Assembly: GCF_050436995.1 (NCBI RefSeq)
Contig: NC_134747.1
Location: forward strand, 7,199,501-7,263,500
Source of the DNA: Anticarsia gemmatalis
Lineage: Eukaryota > Arthropoda > Insecta > Lepidoptera > Erebidae
DNA: 64,000 bases
Direction of reading: 5' to 3'
Below the pieces are notes generated by a model. The model had not been told where the DNA came from, searched no databases, and saw only the letters and a list, made by a program, of their open reading frames with translations. Shown here piece after piece: positions 1 through 14,300 of the stretch. How positions within the stretch are numbered: position 1 is the first letter of the stretch; every line of letters begins with the position of its first letter. The position numbers were made by a program, and so were the translations under genes.

Positions 1-105
1 TTAATAAGAGAGAATGATGACGTGATGATATATAGCCTATGTCCTTTCTCAGGTATCAAAATATCTCCATGCCAAGTTTCATGCAAATTGGTTGAGTAGT
101 TTAGA
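1..105. repeat. Fragment of a dispersed repeat at the window edge
   Basis: Wording such as GTGATGATATATAGCCTATG and ATCTCCATGCCAAGTTTCAT recurs in moth genomes near Lep1-like or RTE-like repeats. Truncated by the window edge. Low certainty. Confidence 0.35.
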
Positions 106-203
106 CATAATGATACCCTTAACCCCTACCTCTTTACGGGTGGAAACCCTTGCTCAGCAGTGGGAAATTAATGGGTTAAATTTAAATTATTAAAATAACT
201 CAC

Positions 204-3200
204 ACTGCTGTTAGCCCGTATTTTCTTGAGGCAGCCCTCCAGCCACGTGCGTATAGTTTGCTTAGCAACTTCCTCCTCTATCAAGAATTCGAACTCTTCC
301 CGCGCCAGCAGTTCTTCCATTTGCAACGATTTACGGATGTCCACAGTACGATAAGATAACATGCTGGAATTATTTATATCAATTAGGAGTAAAGAAAATG
401 GGAACAATGATTAGGTCATACACATACATAATTGTAAATTTATTGAGAAACTATCTTTGAGTCTGGGCTCCACCCATGACTTGCTTATTAAAGTAGACTA
501 TGTAATTCCTCTAGATAAAATCTATATATAAATTTGGTTTGCTACTAGAAGACAGATCGACAGGATTTTAATGGGTAGATTAAAGATATAGTATAAAAAT
601 AATATTTGTAACTTACTTGATGACATCATGGAAGGTAACATCTTCACCGTTGTGGAGTCTTTCAAGTTCGTAGCACATATATTTAAACAACAACCTCTCC
701 TTGTGAGTGTCGCACTCCAAACGACCCTTAAGCAATCGTAGAATGAATTTTACCTAAAACGTAGAAAGACAAGTGGTTAAAAAACGATTACTAAGGTATA
801 AAAGGTTTTGTTTCACAACTAGGCTGTTCAGAGAAGTCTATTATTTGTGCTTAATTTATTTGTTACGTTCGACAAGGTTGCACTTGTGAAGATTTCTCCC
901 ATATTAGATGTAGTTGTTGTTAACAACTACGACAAAAATGAATACAAAGTTAAGTGAAAATAATGCACCTTTCTCACTGGTATGACTCCTTTTTGATGTA
1001 CGTCAACAACATTCCATGTGTTTTGGAAGTTCCTTATATCAGCATACGATAGTAACGCATCTTCTTCATTTGAATAAAATAACGAAAAGTTCTCCATGAT
1101 TATAGCTGCAAAAGAGCATTCAAGTATAAAGTATATGTGTTAGGATGTGTATGGCGCAATGGTTAAAGCGGTCGCCGGTCGCGGTCGCGGCTATTACTAT
1201 TTACTGTACTAGTAATTTAACAGTGAGCATTTTAGAACTTAATGAATTTCAAGCCCATAATTGAATGCATTTCAAGAACCCTGTGGTGGGCATAACAAAA
1301 AAAGCAGTTTAGCTTAAAACAGCGTTCAATCACGCGTTCGTTTAAAGGTGCGATTTGACATAAGATCTAATTCGTAACAGTTGAATTCGAATTTGAGTGT
1401 CGGTAGTAAACCAGTTTAGTTGGATCATAGTATAGGTATAATACGTCAGTAAAGTCTACAGACCCACAAGCAGGTTGAGTACAATGTAGGTGATGATGAC
1501 GTAGAAGGTGCAGAAGTATGCGAGCGAGGCGGTGAAGTTGCCGCAGTCGGTCTCCCAGTAGTTGTCGGCGGGCGTGCAGTACGGCGGCGCCACCATGCAG
1601 TCGTGCATGATCTTGTTCCAGTCCTCGCCCGTCACGATGCGGAACAACATCGCCACGCTGTGGATCGGCGAGTTGAAGTTCGCTCGCCTGCAAATTGGAA
1701 ATACATGATTGTTCCTATTAACTTCAAAAAACATGTTTTATCTAAATAAGGCGCGGGCGGAAGGATGCTGGCAGCTCTATTCTTTAAGGACACAAATATC
1801 ATCATCATAGCCTAGCCTTTCTTCCAAACTATGTTGGAGTCGGCTTCCAGTCTCACCGGATGCAGCTGAATATCAGTATTTTACACGGAGCGATTGCCTA
1901 CCTGACCTTAACTGAACCCGGTTACCTGGGTTATAACACGATACCCTTCTATAAGACTTTCAAGCTTCTGACTACTGTTAACGACTGTCAAAGATCATTG
2001 AAAATGACAGCTGGAACCCACAATTTAATGTGCCTTTCGAAACGCGGAGGAACTCGATACGTGTATAATATCTTAACCTCAGAGATCGATCCGCGCGGCT
2101 GTTGTTAACTAAGCTACGAGCTCCTCAACAATACAAACAACTAAACAAATATATTATATATAGTATAGTAAATATTTACCGTCCAATTCCTTCTCCATAT
2201 TTGACATTCCCAAAGACGATAGTCCCTGCCAGTGCATAGAAGAACACGAGTAGGAACATTCCGAATATAATGAAGAAACTCTTGCACACGCTCACGCCGA
2301 CGGTCAGCATTAACATCTTCAGTGTCGTGTGTTTGCCCGTGATCGTGAAGAAACGCAGAATTACCACCATGAAACCGACGAAGTAAGACAGGTCGTTCTG
2401 AAATAATTAAACAAATCTTACGTTGTACATAGTTACTGTGATTAAGACAATCGATAATTCAATGCTAACTTAAAAGTTTAAAAATCAAAAGTGCACAGGA
2501 ACATTATAAAGACCACCAAATACCTTATTAAGTTCTATGGCATCACCATTTTGTTCTTCGCAAGCAGTGATAAAATCAATTCCCAAACAACAATAATTCG
2601 CAATGTAAGGCATAATTATTATTGATGAATTACCTTTAATATAAAGTGCATGAATATCCATATGCAGCCAGCGACGGTGACGAGCAGGTCGTATCGGTTG
2701 CGGCGACTCTGCCAGTAGCCGCGCGGGGTGAACGCGATGGTCTTCAGCAACACTTCCACCACGAACACCAGAGTCAACAGCGCGGATGTAAGTGCTAACT
2801 GCTCCGTGTACGGAGAATAACGGGACCACTGAAAACACAAATGCAAAAGATTTGTTGCTAATCTAACAATATAATAAAATAGAAGGCGATCTCTTGGATC
2901 TTTATAAAAACATTTCTATTAGGTCGGAGAAAACGCCTTTTCGCAATATAGTATGTATGAACTTGTAATAAAATCTCTTTGGTTTCAAGAATCACAAAGG
3001 AGTACACGGTTCAGTAGGTTTCTTTCAGTGAGCTCGTGAGGTACCCAAATATCGAGCTTTTTTGTGTAGAGAAAAGATTTTATTACAAGTTCATACATAC
3101 TAAAATGCGAAAAGACTTTTTCCCCGACCTAATATATTATAACAAGGGGTTTAGGGTTATTACTCACCGTGACTGCCAACAATCCGCTGTTGATGAGTAC

Positions 3201-6200
3201 AACTATAGCGATGACACGCTTGAAGCTCAAATTCTGTGTGACGTCATATGCAAACGCGCGGACTTTGCGTTTATTGGGACGAGGCGGCAAGTGCAGCGGC
3301 TGAGCAATTTTCAATCTCTTTTTAAGGTCACACCTGAGAATATTTACATTAATTAAATAAGTTATCAAAAATAGTCGAGCAATGTGAAAAAAAATTGAAA
3401 TGTGAGAAGTCTTACCAACGCCTCTGGTCGACAGTTAACAGCGCAGTACCCTTGTTTTCTGAGTAATTCGCAATCACCACTCCCACGAACAGAGTTAATC
3501 CGATCATGCAACCCAAGAATATGTAAACATGTATGTAGATAGCATGAACCTGTAACAATGTATAACAAAATTATACAACATTGCTATAAGGCGGCTTAAA
3601 ACCCAACGCAAACCTGCAGACGCACGGCCAAAATCCCTGAATCCACATGTGATAGGAGTTAAGGTTTAGAGTATCTTCGCCTCGCCTCGACCTAAGAGCT
3701 CTGCCTCACTAGGACGCCATGGCGGCGTCGCTGGCTACGTATCCAAGCAGTTAATATTTAAATGTGAAAATGTGGCGACGGTGTAGCAACGTGACATTTC
3801 AATATTAACTGCTTGGATACGTAGCCAGCGACGTCCTAGTGAGGCAGGGCTCTAAGGAGTAAAGTTCAGTTGTCTGAGAATACTTATATACTTACGGGGC
3901 CCAGCGCTTTGATCAACACATCTCGAACATCTAACCAGCCCTTGAATGAGAGTACTTCGAATAGCGTCAGGAGTGCGTCACCGATGTTATCAAAGTTGAA
4001 ACGTTTTGGATTAGCCCTGCAATGATTTCACATCAATTAATTACGATACGGACTTTTAATCAACTTACGGATATCTGAAGTATGGTCAAATAACAAGTAT
4101 ATGTATATCTTGTAGAACAGTCTACTGAGGACGATGCTCATTTAGGTATAAATAAAATTCTGTAAAGTTTTAACTATAAATTAGGTATATTCTGGCATAC
4201 TAATAAATGTTGTATTAGCTCTAATTAGTAAGACAGGGTGTTGTCCTTTTTACCCATTCACAATAAGAAGTTTAAAAAATAATAAACCATTGTATAACTA
4301 AACAGGGCTTACATATCGTTTATTCGTAAGATAGTGTATTATGTAGAGGCATTATAAACTACTCACCACACTCTCGGTACAAGCATCGAAGGGAAGGTCT
4401 GGTTGGGTCCCGGTCGTATCTTCATCTTAGTGACGAACACGCGGCGCATGAACACGCCCACGCAATCCTCGCGACGCGTTATTGTCGGGTCGTTACACCG
4501 GGCTAACCTAAAAACAAAGTATTTTACTTATATTGAGATATATTCCAGAATAAGTATTTAAATACTTATATGAATAGATAGAAACTACTGTAGCGGGGAA
4601 GCGCGGATTCATATCAATGGGATTAATACAATTGCATAAAGAGAAAATGTGAGCTCCGTGTGTCTCAGTTTTAGTTAGACTTACCTGCCTCCATAAAGTT
4701 GAACACCGTAACTTGCAAAAACAAACATTAGAAGAATCAGTAGTGTCGATACCTGGGAAATGAGAGATTATCGATGAGGTTTTAAAGAGATAATAAATTG
4801 AACAATAATGATCATCTGGCCACAGTACTAACGAGTAGGATCTCTTTAAAGCCGCGACACAGTTCGTAGACAACTTTGCGCATGTGCGGCACGAGGGTGA
4901 AGATCCGCAGCGGGCGCACGCAGCGCAGGATCATGAGCATCTGCGCCGGCGAGCCGGGCGGCACCCGCACCGGCATCCAGCACAGGAACGTCAACGACAC
5001 CTGCACACGACACACACGGGTAATAATACATCATAGACTTGACGATTTCATTAATTATACTGTGCCATAAAATAGCTTAAATATTTCCTAGTTTTATGTA
5101 TTGGTGAAAACCACATGACGATACGTACAGCAGATTGAGTTTATCGTGATCACACAGGTAGATAGAGGCGGCAAAGAGACTTCGTTTTAAGCTGTAGTAA
5201 CAAGTTGTAGTAAACCGAGCTGATTACTTACAATGTAAATAAATACGTCCAATACTGCTGCAGCGTCCTTCAGGTAAGCTTTTGGAGTGAAAAATAATCC
5301 GTCGGCTAAAATTTTGAGGGCCAGCTCCAGACTCATAAAAATCACGAAGCCGTACTCGGCGATCTAGAACAACATTAATAGAACTTTAAGTCCATTTTTA
5401 ACGTCACTTGGTATACCATTTTCAATCAAAAATGGTTCCATACTAACCTGCAGAACAAAATTTTCCATAACTCTGTACGTAGGCGTTTCGAACATCATCG
5501 AAAAGCACGACAATGTGGTGACCATTATCATGACCCAATCCATATAGGTCACGAGCCCAAGAAAATTACTGAAAGAGAAAATAAAACATCCTTAGTGGAA
5601 TTCGTACATCGATCAATAAACGAAGCTCTCCGTACGACAGTATCGACTCACTGGAAGCTCTTGTAGTGCACCTTGCGCTCGTTGCCGGTGACGGGGTCGC
5701 GCAGGCGCGCGTCGTAGCGCGCGTCCACGATGGCGCGGCAGATCTTGCGGAAGCGCGACTCGCGCGGCACCACGAGCAGCGGCGTGTCGAACAGCGGGTG
5801 GTTCTCGCGCAGGTCCTCCTCGCGCTGGTTGCGCCGCATCTCGGCCTGCTGGCGCTTGGCCTGCAGCAGGCGGATGTCGAGGTAGGGCGGGCGCGCGCGC
5901 GACGACGGCACCACGCGCGACGCCGCGCCGATGTCGCCGTTCTCCAGCAGGTGCTCGTACGTCTGCTTCAGCTTGATGGAGCCGCTGCGCACCGAGCGCC
6001 TGATCGAGCGTGAGCCGAACCTGAGAGCCATATATCATTGATTTCACGTTAATCGGGCCTGTGACTCGCGCGCGCCGTCCCCGTAGGTGCCGAACTAGAT
6101 ACATACTTCTTTTGATCGACCCGCAGTTGTTTCGCGCTCGATATGGTTCCCTGGGGCTTAAGCCCCGATTTCCCTCCGGTCGCGAGCATCGCGGAGTCTC

Positions 6201-9200
6201 CCAGCAGAGGCCGGTGATTGTTGGAATCCCTGTTGAAATTGATGTGTGTTACGAAACTGTAGGTAAAAAAGTCGACGAAAATAAAAAATAAAAATAAAAG
6301 AAACTAAAACCTGCTTTATACAGACGGTCAACGGCGACAAAAATAATACCTGAAAATGATTAACAAAAATAAATTAAAACTTCTATACGAACTCTGTATG
6401 TAAATCATCAGTGTAGTGATCATCATTAGACAGAGTCTGTTACAATCTATATAGCAGAGTAGACTCACTCAATAATAGAACTGACGACGTGTCGCCGCAG
6501 CGCGGAGCTGGGCCGCTGGGAGGGCGGCGCCACCACCAGGGTCTTGACGAGGCATCGCTTGCGGTAGGGGAAGGCGATCTTGGCCGCGCGCATGTACTCG
6601 AAGGTGCGCCGCGACACGTCGCCGCCGCCGCCCGTCACGCCCACGTCCTCCTCGCCGTCCACCTCGCACACGAACTGACGCATGAACGACTCGCGAACCT
6701 GATCATTATAAGTTATTTTTATGTCAGTGAATGATAGTTTAGATGGTTAGCTGACCTAATGCAAAGGGAATAAGGAAAAATAGATTGATACATATGCGAA
6801 CCTTGTAGATTTTTATGTACCTTCGGTAGATTAAAGTCTCCAGGAACTTTATGCAACTTGGTCATTTGCGGGCTATCAGGAAACTTTTCAAATATCCTTA
6901 ACCTGAAGGGCAAACTTTCTTTAATTTCGGCACTCTGTTGTCGGTATCTCAGTTGCTTTAATTTTTTTATGTCCTCGTCGAGCTCCAGGTTGTCTAAGAT
7001 TACAGCTACGAAAAGTGATAACACAATCTGAAATATAAGATATAGCATTAGTAAAATAAAATATTACATAAATAAAAAGTAAGATGAATATTATTGTTAC
7101 AATTCTTACCAAGGTGACAAATAGATGGTATAATATAAAATAAATTGCAACTAGAGGTGTTAACGTCTGGCTCGTTCGGACCATTGTTTCGTCCATAACT
7201 TCTACCCAGGCTTCTTGAGTTAAGATTTGAAACATAGACATAAATGCCTGAAACATTTTAAAACACAAATTAAATTGTGTAAGAACAAATGATTTCATAA
7301 AGTGTGTAAATAATAGTTTATTCGATCATTACCTCATCAAATGTTTCGAACTTGGTAAATTCACATAGAAAACAAAACAGCTGCATTGATATAGATGAAC
7401 TGATGATCAGTAAGCACATGGTGAATATGATTAGGCTTCCTAATTTCTTTCCTGGGCCAAAGATCTTGTACACGAATCCCTCTAACAACGGCGACGCTTT
7501 GATCAACCGAACAATACGAAGAACCTGTAACAGTGTTGGTTAGTGTAATATTTATTCTTCATAAGTTATCAGTATAAATTTAAGGCAAATGTTACCTGAA
7601 AATAGGTGAATCCTGACATGTATAGCTGTGGTATTATATGAATTGTTGTCCCAATAGCTAGCAGAAGTTCAAACTTGTGCACAGAATGTTTGAAGTAACC
7701 CTTCAATCCCAAACACCATATCTTAATTAGTGCTTCCAGATCCAAGAAAATCGTAAACGCAATCTAGAAAATAAGTCGCATTAAGTATTGTACAAAGAAT
7801 ATTAATATTATGGAGGTCTTTATACTTGAAATCTACGAAAACTTATTAAATAATTTAGGGGATCAATTCAATAAAAAATGCTCAATATTAAGTTATAAAG
7901 ACAGCTCTATATTTTAATAATATATTACCTCTATGTAATAATATTTTTCGTAAAAGAATTCTCTCGGATTGTCGTCGTGCTTGAAATTCATAGTTGCGGT
8001 TATTATTCCATTAGCCAATACCACTCCCATAACTAACAAACGAAAATAGGCCGACCTTAGCAACTTGTGGAATATTTCTGGAGCAGTCCCTGTAAATATT
8101 AAAATTCAAATTATTTTTAACTTTCCTCACAGTTTAGGACAACTTCTTCTAAAAACGTATTATTCTAACTGGAATCAGTTACAACAACTAAGTATAAAAA
8201 TGGACCTAGGATACAAATAATACCTGAATGTTTGTTTTCATCTATGGTAACCAATTTCCAACCATTGTCATCACCAGTGAAGAACTGTGTAGTGCTACCT
8301 TTTGTTATTGGATTTCTTACACCCCACATTTGTTGAAACTGCACTCTTATTTCATTGAATGTTTCTGTTATTACAGCTATGAATACATTCTTCACAAGCC
8401 AGGCCAGAAAGAATATCATTGTACTGTAAATGCAAGATTACTTATATTATACCTTATTTCCAACACATTCTTCATAGTGATAGAGTAAATGATCTAGGGG
8501 TTACCTGAAGTATAAAGCAGATCTCCATGTTGGCAAAGAATCAATAGCCCTATACATTATAAACACCCAACCTTCCTGTGAAGATGCCTGGTAGACAGTA
8601 AACAAACTTGTAGCTGTAAACATAAATAGTTATTTAATTTTTTTGTCATATTGTTTAATCCCAGTCCTAATAGCTTTATACATACTGAACTCCTCAAAGC
8701 CATTAAATCCCATGATATATTTAGACAGATTCAGTTTCATGCATTTCATTCCAGCAGGACATTGGTATCCAGAGCCAGGGTCAGGAGAGCAAAACGTATC
8801 AGGAATTGCTAAAGAGTTAATGGTTATCTCACTGTAAAAAATAAATAATTTATAGAACAATGATTGGAATATGATTGGCCTATTATATTATGTCTTGCCT
8901 GATTTTTTGTTTTAGTGTAGTAAGTGGTACCTACCGTGGATTAGTATCATTTCTGACACAATGGTGTGTTAATTCCCCAAAAAACTGTACCCCAAGTAAG
9001 CTGTACAGAGACATGAAGAACAGGAAAAACAATGTTACATTATATATCTGTTGACTGGACCTCCTGCAATGCAAACAATATAGTTGTGTAGTATTTGTTT
9101 TCTTCACTTTACTTTTTATAGAGGCAAACAATAAGCAGTCTATAACTTCAGAAAAATATATTTTTACAAATATTCACATACACTGAATGGCACTTACTTG

Positions 9201-10474
9201 AATATTTGATTGATTCTAGATTTTGGCATAGAGAACTTTAAAAATACTCTTAGAAATCTTATCATAATCAGGGGTCTTGGTGCTCGCAATATACTGAGGT
9301 AACTGTATCTCGGTACAATCCCAGTCAATTCAAACATTTGCAATAATACAGACACCCAAAGAAAAAATACCATTGAAGCATCAAATTGGCACCAGTGATC
9401 TTTCAAATAAGCTACATCACCCTGAAACAAAAACATCTGCATCTTAACTAGTTGGTTAAACACTATAAATGGGGTAATTTGATTTCATACATACCTTCAG
9501 AATCCCTCTTATGTGCATTTTAGCTATCATCTCTGCAGTGAATAGGAGAGTGACACAACAATCTACTGCAAAAGTTATGGTTTGCAGATAAGGATACTTT
9601 TCAAAAGACTTTGGTGTATTTAGGGATACTGACATTAAACTTAATAGGGCACATAATCTTAATATTCTTCTGACCCACAACTGGAACAAAATAATTGCCT
9701 ATTAAAATACAGTTTAAAAATACAATACAGTGAAATATAAGTAACATGTATCCTATTATTGACCCACTACTGGGCAATGGCTGCATCCTGAAATCAGGGA
9801 AGGGTAAGGCTTTGAGTCCATCATGCAGCTCCTCATCATTTGTGTGAAAGGTGAGCTTTTATATCCAAAAATCTATACTAATATTATAAAGCTGAAGAGT
9901 TTGTTTGTTTGTTTGAACGCGCTAATCTCAAAAACTACTGGTCCCATTTGAAAAATTCTTTCAGTGTTAGATAGCCCATTTATCGAGGAAGGTTAATGGC
10001 TATATATCATCACGCTATGACCGGAAGGAGCAGAGTACCAGTAAAAAATGTTACAAAAACGGGGAAAATTTTGACCCATTCTCTCTTATGTGACGCAAGC
10101 GAAGTTGCGCGGGTCAGCTAGTTTGCTATAAAATCGAGACAGCTAACGCATGTGATCATACGAGTGATGTAACTTTAACTGTAAGTTCAGTGAATACAAA
10201 ATAAACTGTAGGTATGATTGTTCCTCTTGACGAAATGGGCGGGGTCCATAACATAGCTAATCAAACCACGTAACCGGAGGCCGGTACAACCACTTCTGAT
10301 ACAGTGGTTACCGTTTGTTAAAGTGTACAAGAGCTTAATTGACAGTGTACAAGAGGAAAATCATGAATTTACCTTGTTGACCCATTCGATATCAGCACTT
10401 TCATTCAAGGATTCTTCGGGCCCATAGTCTGCCAAAACCGGCTCCCCCTTCAGGCTTTGCTTCCGACCCAACAT
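204..10474 (-). CDS. na: Sodium leak channel NALCN (narrow abdomen), 28 exons, C-terminus off the left edge
   Basis: Four-domain, 24-TM non-selective Na+ leak channel that sets resting excitability. Exons in transcript order: 10373-10474, 9495-9680, 9198-9421, 8935-9063, 8686-8831, 8505-8613, 8224-8423, 7929-8089, 7596-7763, 7333-7524, 7110-7247, 6821-7027, 6469-6698, 5652-6020, 5448-5568, 5232-5363, 4833-5000, 4685-4752, 4367-4507, 3896-4016, 3416-3549, 3168-3333, 2634-2828, 2180-2397, 1464-1687, 969-1105, 617-753, 204-363. Phases agree throughout, giving 1,561 residues. Pore motifs are QEGW (I), QEAW (II), FKGW (III) and GEDW (IV), the EEKE filter of NALCN rather than the EEEE of Ca or DEKA of Na channels. 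The start reads MLGRKQS, like the vertebrate MLKRKQS; an in-frame Met lies two codons upstream. The end of exon 28 is less certain, and about 150 C-terminal residues should lie beyond position 1. Introns are AT-rich and hold small MITEs. Confidence 0.95.
1795..2075. repeat. Dispersed lepidopteran repeat in NALCN intron 24
   Basis: The stretch has the wording of a repeat common in moth genomes (GGAGTCGGCTTCCAGTCTCA followed by an ACCCGGTTACCTGGGTTATA segment). It is moderately GC-rich against AT-rich flanks. A short open frame at 1860-2108 belongs to the repeat and shows no domain. Family not identified. Confidence 0.55.
2919..3132. mobile_element. Mariner-like MITE in NALCN intron 22
   Basis: Terminal inverted repeats of about 60 bp begin TTAGGTCGG and share AGTATGTATGAACTTGTAAT on both arms. 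The 214 bp element is flanked by TA on each side (2917-2918 and 3133-3134), the Tc1/mariner target duplication. There is no transposase frame, so it is non-autonomous. It lies between NALCN exons 22 and 23. Confidence 0.8.
3696..3852. mobile_element. TAA-flanked MITE (Harbinger-like), 157 bp
   Basis: Long inverted repeats (left GAGCTCTGCCTCACTAGGAC, right end complementary with a few mismatches) surround a short AT-rich centre. A TAA duplication lies at 3693-3695 and 3853-3855. A 3 bp TWA target site is typical of PIF/Harbinger. No coding capacity. It lies in NALCN intron 20. Confidence 0.75.
9872..10121 (+). mobile_element. Lep1-type Helitron, copy 1
   Basis: Starts TCTATACTAATATTATAAAG and ends GGGTCAGCTAG, inserted between A and T as Helitrons do. 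A short hairpin (CGCAA/TTGCG) lies just upstream of the terminal CTAG. Non-autonomous, about 250 bp, in NALCN intron 1. Confidence 0.85.
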
Positions 10475-11312
10475 TTTCATCAATTTTAACTCAATGGTAG
10501 CTATTTTTATTAGGCTTGCGCCTGATTTTATCAAGAAACAATAAAGGCTCATAAAATATTCAAAATTACTCTACATATTAACGTTTCAGTTTAACCACGT
10601 TACGTTGCGGTTATCGCATGTTTACAAATGAGATGTACGTTTTCATATTTTAGCATTTTGTTGATTTTCGAAAAATTGTAATTATGTAAATATTGATTTT
10701 TGAAACTTGAAAGTTGAAAGCTCGTTCCAGTGTAGCCAGCTTTGATACTGAACCATAAACTATTAACTATAGCTGAGAAGCATACCATTTCCCAAAAATA
10801 TACAGATAGGGTATAATATCAATTCGAATTTACGCTATTATATTTTTTGGAGCAAGGAATATTGTTTAAGTCAATGGTATATATATAAATATAAAACTAT
10901 TTAAAAAAATGGTAACGTTCTGTTCCACTATGGGTATTTTGTAGGTATTGTGTTTGGTATTGTAGTAATGTAGTAATGGCAATACTGTAAAACTGTCACT
11001 TTTGTACCGGTTACCATAGATACAAATATTGTAAACAAAGGTGGATGCGTAAAATTACAAACTTTTTCAAAGTTTTAAAATTAGTTTCATTTATTAATAT
11101 ATCAATTGCTATTAACATATTAATGTTATTCATTCTTATATCTTCAAGAATTTGTATAATATTCAAGAACTATATGTGCAAACCATTACAAACACAGTTT
11201 TCTTCAGAATACAGCTACAGTCTTATTAGTTCCATAAATATCGTTTATAACTATTAAAATTGTATATTAAACTGAATATACTTGTCTCCGAGTCCAGTTA
11301 CTATAATTTAAA
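10475..11312. promoter_or_regulatory. Divergent intergenic region between NALCN and WDR35
   Basis: The 838 bp between the two start codons must hold both 5' UTRs and promoters, since the genes are head-to-head. The sequence is AT-rich with no clear TATA or GC box. A short open frame at 11045-11257 is Ile/Phe-rich and looks like chance. Confidence 0.55.
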
Positions 11313-14300
11313 ATGTTTATTTATATGAGTAAAAAGGTAGCTTTAATAATATTGTAATTACTTATTGTCTATCGGTTTAATAATTTTAGTTTTATATTTA
11401 AATAATTAATAATGTATTATTTTTAGATTGCGATACCAAAACAATCAAACGTATCCTGTATTTCATGGAACCATTCATCAGGATATATTGCAGTGGGTGG
11501 AGAGGATGGAATGTTGAAAGTTCTGAAATTAGAATCGGGTATTTATTTAGTTTTACTATACCACTCTATATTGTTTATTTAATTGGTTTTAAATTGCTAT
11601 GCAAGAACTGTTTATTAAAAATCGTACTTTAATACCAGCCATTCAATAAATATTACAGAGTTAAGTATATAATTCAAAATTTAGTTACCACTTTGAACAT
11701 GAAACATTTTCATATGTAATTCCTAAATTTAATTCTAAATTGAAATACAATTATTACATTTATACAATGATAGTGTGAAATGTGTCGAAAGTTAATAAAA
11801 TATATACTTATATTAATAGATTTAAAACAAGGGTCAGAACAGATTCTTGTTTATCACACAAATATTTTATGTGGTTGAGATTCAAACCCACCACATACAC
11901 CACTGCACATATTGCAGTTAGGTGATCATGTTAACCACTGTGCAAAACGTGCTGGGCAGTTTCTTATCCCAATCTGATGTTTGTATAATTTGTTATAAAT
12001 TATTTAATATTCATAACATGAGATAAAATAAAATGGTGTCTTAGCATGTCTGTCTAACGGGATGGACTATACTTTTTTTTATTATGAAAACAACTTGCAT
12101 TTATTTTATATTGAATAGGTATAGAGGTATGTACATAATATTCAATGTGTGAATTGTTTAGGTGGTAAATAATAGTATGGAATACTTTTGTAATAATAAA
12201 TAATGCAGCAATTTTCTTTCTGCAATGATATGATTGACTAAACAAATTTAATTAATCGTTTATATTGATTTCTACATAAAGTGATATAATTTTCAGGAGG
12301 TGGTGGGAATTTGTCAATGAATCTTAGTCTGGAGGGTCACACAGGGCAATTGTGTGTTGCTATATGGAATGAAGTATTTCAAAAGCTGACAACCAGTGAT
12401 GAACATGGAGTTATAATTGTTTGGATGCTTTATAAGGTATGCATATAAATAAATTCAAATATTTTTTTTATATTACAGTACAGTAAGATCATGTCTATTT
12501 TTATGTTTATAGGGATCATGGTATGAAGAAATGATAAATAACAGAAATAAATCAACTGTAAAAAGCATGGCATGGGGATCTGATGGTCAAAAAATATGCA
12601 TTGCTTATGAGGACGGTAAATTATTATTATTCATTATTAATTTAATACACCTATGTTTAATCATTGTCTTTTACTGGTGGCTAAAAGCGCTGTATTACGT
12701 CAAAACTAGAAATTAGCTGCTTGTGGTTTGATCCAATTTGTTCAGGAATATTAAAATTTGTGTCAGGGGCATCACTCAATGTTATTTCTTCTTCAGATAT
12801 CGGGTTCTATCACCTATTATAATAGACTACACCGATGCCATTATTCTAATTTATGTAACACATCTGACAGATTTTATTTGCCTTACAGCACTGAATGAAA
12901 TACTGTTAATGATATACTTGGAAAGAAATGACCAAATAATTCAAGATTTAAGTTACTTATTCAGACATATTGATATGAACTGTATATTTTAGGCGCCGTT
13001 ATTGTCGGATCAGTGGATGGTTCACGCGTATGGGGAAAAGACATAAAAGGACCGGGGCTTTCTGCTGTACAATGGTCCCCAGATAATTCGCAACTACTTT
13101 TTGCTCTGTCTAATGGCGAGCTGCACTTGTATGATGATCAAGGAAACTTTATGGTAGGTTTAAAACATTCAGTTTCACAGTTTCAAATGCAGAGAACTTC
13201 AATGAAGTAAATATTGAGTAACATTGCTGGTCGTGAATTTCGTTTCAGATGCCAGTTGCCATCCAGAGTGTGGCAGGATCCATGGATGTTGTTTCAATGG
13301 ATTGGTACTCGGGCAGTGCGCCAAGCAATAGGCCCGTACTGGCGATATGTTACCGAAGTGGTGTTATTTTATTATTGAAGAATTGCAATGAAGAAGGTTA
13401 GTACTCCTACCTAATTATAATTGTATTTTTTTTATTTCTACATAATTCTGATTTTATGGAACCTAAAGTAAAACCACACGTTATATTATCCTTTTATTAT
13501 TTATATAATTTATAGATAGTGTAGTAGTAGAGACTAATATGTCCATCATCGATTGCCACTGGAATCATAACGGAAGCATTCTGGCTGCCGCCGGGTGCAC
13601 GGCGGACAAAACGAATGTTGTTCAATTCTTCGGAGCATACGGAGAGGTAACTTGATTGATCGTTGATTTTAAGGCAGTTCAAAATGTTGTTCGGAATGAT
13701 AACGGATATTAAAGCATGTGCACTGGCTGCACTAAAAAAAATCTTCAGTTCATACCCTTACTCAATTCACAGCTCCACTTGCGTATAAAGTTACCTATCG
13801 TGAAGAAAGGGGGTGTTACTCTCATGTAGGGTTGCCATCTGTCCGGGTTTCGCCGGATTTGTCCTAGTTTAGAGCGCATCCGGGGAGCGTCCAGGGGAGG
13901 TTTCATTGTAGACCGGGTTTTAAAAATTGATAAATAAAAAAAAATTGGGCCGCCCGCGAGACACGCACTATGCTCGCACACCTCGATCAACCGACGGACC
14001 AAGTATATTCACCGTTCCCCCATTCCTCCCGTCGCGGTTGCTCTTCTTGTTGACATGTCCGGCTTTCGGACTCTAAAATCCGGTGTTTTCACTCGTCTTG
14101 TCCGGTTTTCCAAATTTTAGAGATGGCAACCCTACTCTCATGAAATGCCCCTAAAGGATTTAACTTTAAATAAAATACCTAGGTACTAATTTATTTACTA
14201 TTAACATAATTATAGATCCCAGATCTTCTACTATCCTCATGTAAAATGTCATCTTATTGGTTTAGTGGTTTAGGTCCGTAAGGGGAACAGACATATGCAG

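Noticed and set aside
1150..1200. tRNA-like A box (TGGCGCAATGGTTAAAGCGG)
   Set aside because: No B box follows; at most a truncated SINE remnant.
1860..2108. Plus-strand open frame of 82 codons in a NALCN intron
   Set aside because: It falls within a dispersed moth repeat and has no recognisable domain.
11045..11257. Alternative upstream start for WDR35
   Set aside because: The frame is Ile/Phe-rich and stops before the real first exon; MFIYMSKK at 11313 matches the family start.
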